Source of the DNA: Leucocoprinus leucothites | Taxonomy: Eukaryota; Basidiomycota; Agaricomycetes; Agaricales; Agaricaceae | Reading direction: 5' to 3' | DNA: 64,000 nucleotides | Assembly: GCA_013368445.1 (NCBI GenBank) | Contig: JAACJO010000002.1 | Coordinates: 1,488,001 to 1,552,000, forward strand | Part shown: positions 60,278 through 64,000 of the stretch, piece after piece | How positions within the stretch are numbered: the stretch's first letter is position 1 | Layout of the letters: the number at the start of each line of letters is the position of its first letter | Notes under the pieces: generated by a model | What the model saw: the letters and a program-made list of their open reading frames with translations, nothing else | What the model was told of the DNA's origin: nothing | Databases searched by the model: none | Program-made: the position numbers and the translations under genes

Positions 60278-62667
60278 ATGTCAACTCAGCCCAAGCTCAA
60301 CTCTGACTACTTGTCGATTTCCACCTCAATGGATACTATCTTGTCAAAGGACTTAGGGAAATCAAAGTTGAAGCTCCTCCTTCAGCTCCTCCTTGTTCTT
60401 TAGACATGAATTCAGCATGGCAGGATTGCCTTTGAGCTCCTGGGAGTGTCTGCTCTCAGGCCGCTCTAATGTATCCAAGCAAACACAGCGAGTTCTGGGT
60501 CAACCTGAGTTTTATTATTGGGTTAGAAGGCTTCAGAATTCGCGCCATCAGCCAGCTCAGTAGAGCTATTCAATTCGATTTGATTCCTCCCACCTTCCGG
60601 CCTTCTTTGAGCAGATGCTGACCAGCTCGACGAATATAGAACTGTGTCTTGGTATACCATGGACGGCGATCCAAAGTGGGACATGTATGGCGATTTCCAG
60701 GAGTACCTCGAGAAAGCTTCCCCTCTTGTGTATGGCCCTGGTGCTCGTATATGTTGAATGATCACGCAGGCATTCAACACTCAAATTAACCAAAGTGAAT
60801 ACCTACGGCCTTATTTATGAATGGAAAGGATCCTCTCCCACCATGAAGCCCATACTTCTAGCGGCTCATCAAGGTTCGGCCAGCTCCCTGCAATGAATGT
60901 CCCAAATCCCGAAAGTATAACTGGCACTTTTACAAAAAGACGTTGTACTTGTTGAAACGAGCACCATTGACCAATGGACACATCCCCCCTTTTTTGGATA
61001 CTTTGACGGTAGAGTGCTTCATCTATCTTCGGGTCCTCATCGCATCTCACCGTTCTTACATGCTCACTTAGGCACAAGGATCTGGGGCAGGGGAAGCTCA
61101 GACGACAAATCCCCACTTATTGGTACCCTGTAAGCCCGAAATTAACAGCTGCGTAGTTTACCGTATCATAGAACTACCATCGAGACCCTTGTCGTTAATG
61201 ATTTTCAACCGACGTGCACCGTCGTGTTCGCTTCTGGCTTTGACGAGGAAATTGGTGGTACAAGGGTAAAGTAGCGCTATATATATCCTCCCGACTGCCA
61301 GAATGGCCATAATTGGTCAGTTCTCAGGGTGTCGCATATCATAATTGCCCGTACTCTTGAAGAGCTCTATGGAAAGAACAGCTTCGCCTTCATCATTGAC
61401 GAAGGAGGTGAGCTACTTTCAGGTAACAATCTGGCCCCTAAATTAAATCACTGTGTAGGTGTATTTGGGATCCAGTATGGCACTCCGTTCGCAGTCCCTG
61501 CTATTGCAGGGGTGGGGTCCATGAATGCCCAGGTCCGAGTTGCAACACCCGGTGGTCATTCAAACATACCACCTGATCACACGGTAAGCCCGAAGCTTGT
61601 ATCCTCAATGCTTAAAATGATTGCTTAGTAGCTCCATAGTCAATCGGCATGCTCGCAGCGATGTTGGTCAAATACGAAGACGATCCTTTTAAGATTGACC
61701 CCGTAAATCTTTTTTTATCGCGAACCCAAGGTCGGGATATCTCATGGCTTGTTCCGACAGAATCGGCGCCGTCCGGTTTACACTACCCTCTAATGTTTGG
61801 CTAAATATTCCACCGACATGCCTGATGCTCTCCGTGGCCTAATCCTTCAATATACATCTTCCGATATTGCCTTGAATAAACTGACTCAGGAAGTCTCCAA
61901 GAACAGCCTGTTCAGGAGTTTGATTGGAACTACTCAAACCATTGACATCATTGAAGCTGGAATCAAGGCAAATGTACTTCCAGAACAAGCATCTGCAATT
62001 GTTAACCATCGCATCGCCGTGTTCAAGTTCGTGTTTCAACTGACCCCACTTTAGTCGCAAACCAGTACTCATCTAACACGCAGCTCCTTGAAAGAGACAA
62101 TGACCAGAGATACTAGCCTACTTAAGTCTCTCGTAGAAATATTTAATCTCACCTACACAGCTTTAGGAGAGACCACAATTGGAGGAGTCAAATCATCTTC
62201 AGGAAGCCTCGCCCCCCAAATGGCCCTCCACGGTGGTCTAGAGCCTGCACCCATCATTCCTATAAACAACCTCCCTTTTGAGCTTCTGTAGGGAACCATC
62301 AAGACGACGTAAAGCAACCATCGTAGCCCGGAAGATACTGACCCAATCATCATCGCGCCAGGGATGGTGACAGGAAACTTTACAAGTAAGTAGCTGCCAT
62401 CTTGTAATACTCAACATGAGAGGATAATCAGACACGAAGCAGATACTCGATACCATTGGAACCTCTCGCCCTCGGTCTTTCGGTACAACCACCTAAACAT
62501 CAGTGACGCTGGAGTTGGGCTTAATGGTATTCATGATACCGTCAACGAGTGTTCGTTTAGTTTATTTCCTTGACACATAACTACTTATTGGTGAACCGAC
62601 AGTTATACCGTCTGAGTCTTACCTGGAGATGATCAAATTCTTTATGATCGTAATCCCGGCTTGAACT
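60278..62667 (+). pseudogene. Decayed M20-family carboxypeptidase (Cps1-like)
   Basis: A degenerate copy of the gene at 63232. Homologous blocks run in order with normal introns: KHSEFWVNLS and AISQLSRAIQF at the N-terminus, HSTLKLTKVNTYGLIYEWKG, PILLAAHQDVVLVETSTIDQ, GRGSSDDKSPLIGTL, VVFASGFDEEIGG with the catalytic-glutamate pair, FAFIIDEGGVFGIQYGTPFA, VATPGGHSNIPPDHT, and NTDTRYYW-like DTRYYWNLSPSVFRYNHLN. Breaks in the homologous frame are TAG at 60401-60403 inside the signal-anchor segment, TAA at 61791-61793 where the family has PVYxTLQC, TAG at 62289-62291 in LLQGTIK, and TAA at 62310-62312 two codons after TIKT. The first 60 residues are also poorly conserved. Recent decay is inferred because splice sites and metal-binding residues are mostly kept. 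Confidence 0.75.
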
Positions 62668-63231
62668 CTGACTAGTCAACCCAGCTCTAGGTGACCCGGT
62701 GTTCTATTTCAACTTGATAGCGCTGTTTCGAGCATCATTTTGTATTTATGTCGTATTCTTCTCCTATCTCAATACATCAATTCAAAGCTGCGAGGCTCGC
62801 AGAATCCTCGGAGCGAAACAGCCCGGTACCAGGGTGTATCTGCTTTTTTTTGTTTGAAAAATTCGTTCGAGAAGAAACGTATCACCCCCACAATATAAAG
62901 ACATAAATTTAATTTTCGAACGGGAGATCCGGAATGGAAGAAAGGTAACCTGTTGGTGTCGCACCCTTGAATGAGAGACCTATGGTGAAGATGAGGAAAA
63001 AATGTCCCGAGTTGGTCAGAATCGGCCCGCGTAAAATGTAATCAAATCAGACGCTGCTAACGAGGATGGGCGCCAATACCCTTTCACCCATCAATTTCAA
63101 ATGACATACCATGCGCATGACCCGATCCGGAAAGACGAACTCCTCTTGCCCGGACATTCGTTGAGCAGTGTGGGAGTCTGTTTAAATGCAGACACGCGGT
63201 CGTTGAATACACTTTCTCCCTCAACTTCGCC
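62668..63231. other. Spacer between the M20 copies, promoter of the intact copy
   Basis: 564 bp. No gene seen. Contains a T8-type run near 62847. Confidence 0.5.
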
Positions 63232-64000
63232 ATGAAAGCGCAAGCAAAGTCGAACCCCGACGGTCTACCGGCTTTTGCCTTGACCAGCAACTTCGCTTCG
63301 GAGGACACCAAGAAGTCGAATTTCAAGGTTCTTCTTCGGCTCCTTCTTGTTGTCGGCATTGCAGGATCTGTATGGGCTATCGCTTCCCGTGGAAATTGCC
63401 ACAACGAATTCATTTCCCCAGCTGTCTTGGAAACCAAGCACAGGGAAGCAATATGCACACAAGCTGATGTACTTCTTCCAGAGAAGCACGGTGAGCTATG
63501 GACCAACTTGAGCACGGCCATTGTATCCGATAGCTTCAAACTCAAGGCTATCGACTGGCTTAGTCGTGCTGTCCAGATTCCGTCAGTCATTTGCGTCCTG
63601 TTTCCCGAGGCTTGACTGAACTGCGTTCAGGACCGAATCTTGGGATGCCATGGATCCTGTTGGCGTTGATCCACGATGGGAGGTGTTTATACCATTCCAG
63701 GAGTATCTTGTCGATGCCTTTCCACTTGTGTAAGACTCATTGCGTCCGTCTCCTCATTTTGTGGCTTGTAGTTAATTTGGAAATTACAGGCACTCCACCC
63801 TCAAGTTGACTAAGGTTAACACATATGGTCAGATCTTCGAATGGAAAGGAGCCTCTCCGTCTTTGAAGCCCATTTTGCTAGCAGCTCATGAAGGTTCGAA
63901 ACTGCCTGACAAGTAGCCAAACTTGCGCACTGATCACTTTTCAGACGTCGTTCCTGTTGAAACCGAAACGATTGACGATTGGACACATCCTCCGTTCTCG
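63232..64000 (+). CDS. M20-family Gly-Xaa carboxypeptidase Cps1-like (partial, cut by right edge)
   Basis: Vacuolar or secretory-pathway zinc carboxypeptidase by family. Exons in the window are 63232-63581, 63631-63729, 63790-63893 and 63945 onward. Start at 63232 (MKAQAKSNPDGLPAFAL) gives a cytosolic tail, then a single signal anchor (VLLRLLLVVGIAGSVWAIA), as in yeast Cps1. After the membrane segment come LPEKHGELWTNLSTAIVSDS, LKAIDWLSRAVQIPTESWDA, VDPRWEVFIPFQEYLVDAFP, LKLTKVNTYGQIFEWKG and the first metal-ligand region PILLAAHEDVVPVETETIDD with WTHPPFS. No stop or frameshift is seen in the part available. It is a tandem paralogue of the decayed copy just upstream. Confidence 0.88.

Noticed and set aside
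61791..62312. Idea that the M20 stops are removed by unrecognised introns
   Set aside because: The intervals around the stops would need introns of about 25 nt or less while conserved residues continue on both sides, so decay is the simpler reading.

Overview
This window is nuclear DNA of a filamentous basidiomycete, most likely an Agaricomycete wood or litter decayer. The genes are densely packed on both strands and broken by many introns of about 50 nt with GT...AG ends and CTRAY-like branch sites. The proteins resemble basidiomycete families: a subfamily-C GH45 endoglucanase, a complex I 21 kDa subunit, a CLC with an HTGIPE filter, and a Slt2-type MAPK. No prokaryotic operon, transposon, rRNA, tRNA or CRISPR array was recognised.

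Layout, left to right: RIB3 (minus, 3' end outside the window), SEC20 (minus), mitochondrial phosphate carrier (plus), a Gfo/Idh/MocA dehydrogenase (minus), OHCU decarboxylase of urate breakdown (plus), a J-domain protein (minus), CDK7/Kin28 (plus), a Nup153-like zinc-finger nucleoporin (minus), the complex I 21 kDa subunit (plus), secreted GH45 (plus), a DHHC palmitoyltransferase (minus), a small unknown gene (minus) and NDUFAF2 (minus). After a 1.9 kb gap come a dual-specificity phosphatase (plus), MED4 (minus), a CLC antiporter (plus), GH47 mannosidase (minus), ERV1 (minus) and carnitine acetyltransferase (plus). After another 1.5 kb gap come a LIM-RhoGAP (plus), symplekin/PTA1 (plus), an Slt2-type MAPK (plus), NBP35 (minus), an F-box protein (minus), uS19 (minus) head to head with P2 (plus), a Zn2Cys6 regulator (plus) and V-ATPase subunit G (minus). 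The window ends with a decayed M20 carboxypeptidase copy followed by an intact paralogue cut by the right edge.

Most genes are housekeeping: mitochondrial and Fe-S biology (phosphate carrier, two complex I genes, ERV1, NBP35, carnitine shuttle), the secretory and vacuolar system (SEC20, GH47, CLC, VMA10, M20), transcription and RNA processing (CDK7, MED4, symplekin), and cell-wall or polarity signalling (LIM-RhoGAP, MAPK). The lifestyle-specific part is small: GH45, the Zn2Cys6 regulator and perhaps the M20 pair.

The most unusual signal is splicing architecture. Reconstructing genes by phase shows a run of extremely short exons: 3, 9, 16 and 10 nt in uS19, 3 nt in VMA10, 16, 10 and 5 nt in the MAPK, 17 nt in the CLC, 16 nt in the Zn2Cys6 regulator, 13 nt in the complex I subunit and 19 nt in GH45. 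They often carry invariant residues. In the genes I summed exon by exon (phosphate carrier, CDK7, complex I subunit, GH45, MAPK, uS19, P2, VMA10) the total is an exact multiple of three. The carnitine acetyltransferase also has a 3' intron whose retention would switch the C-terminus to a PTS1-like -AQL.
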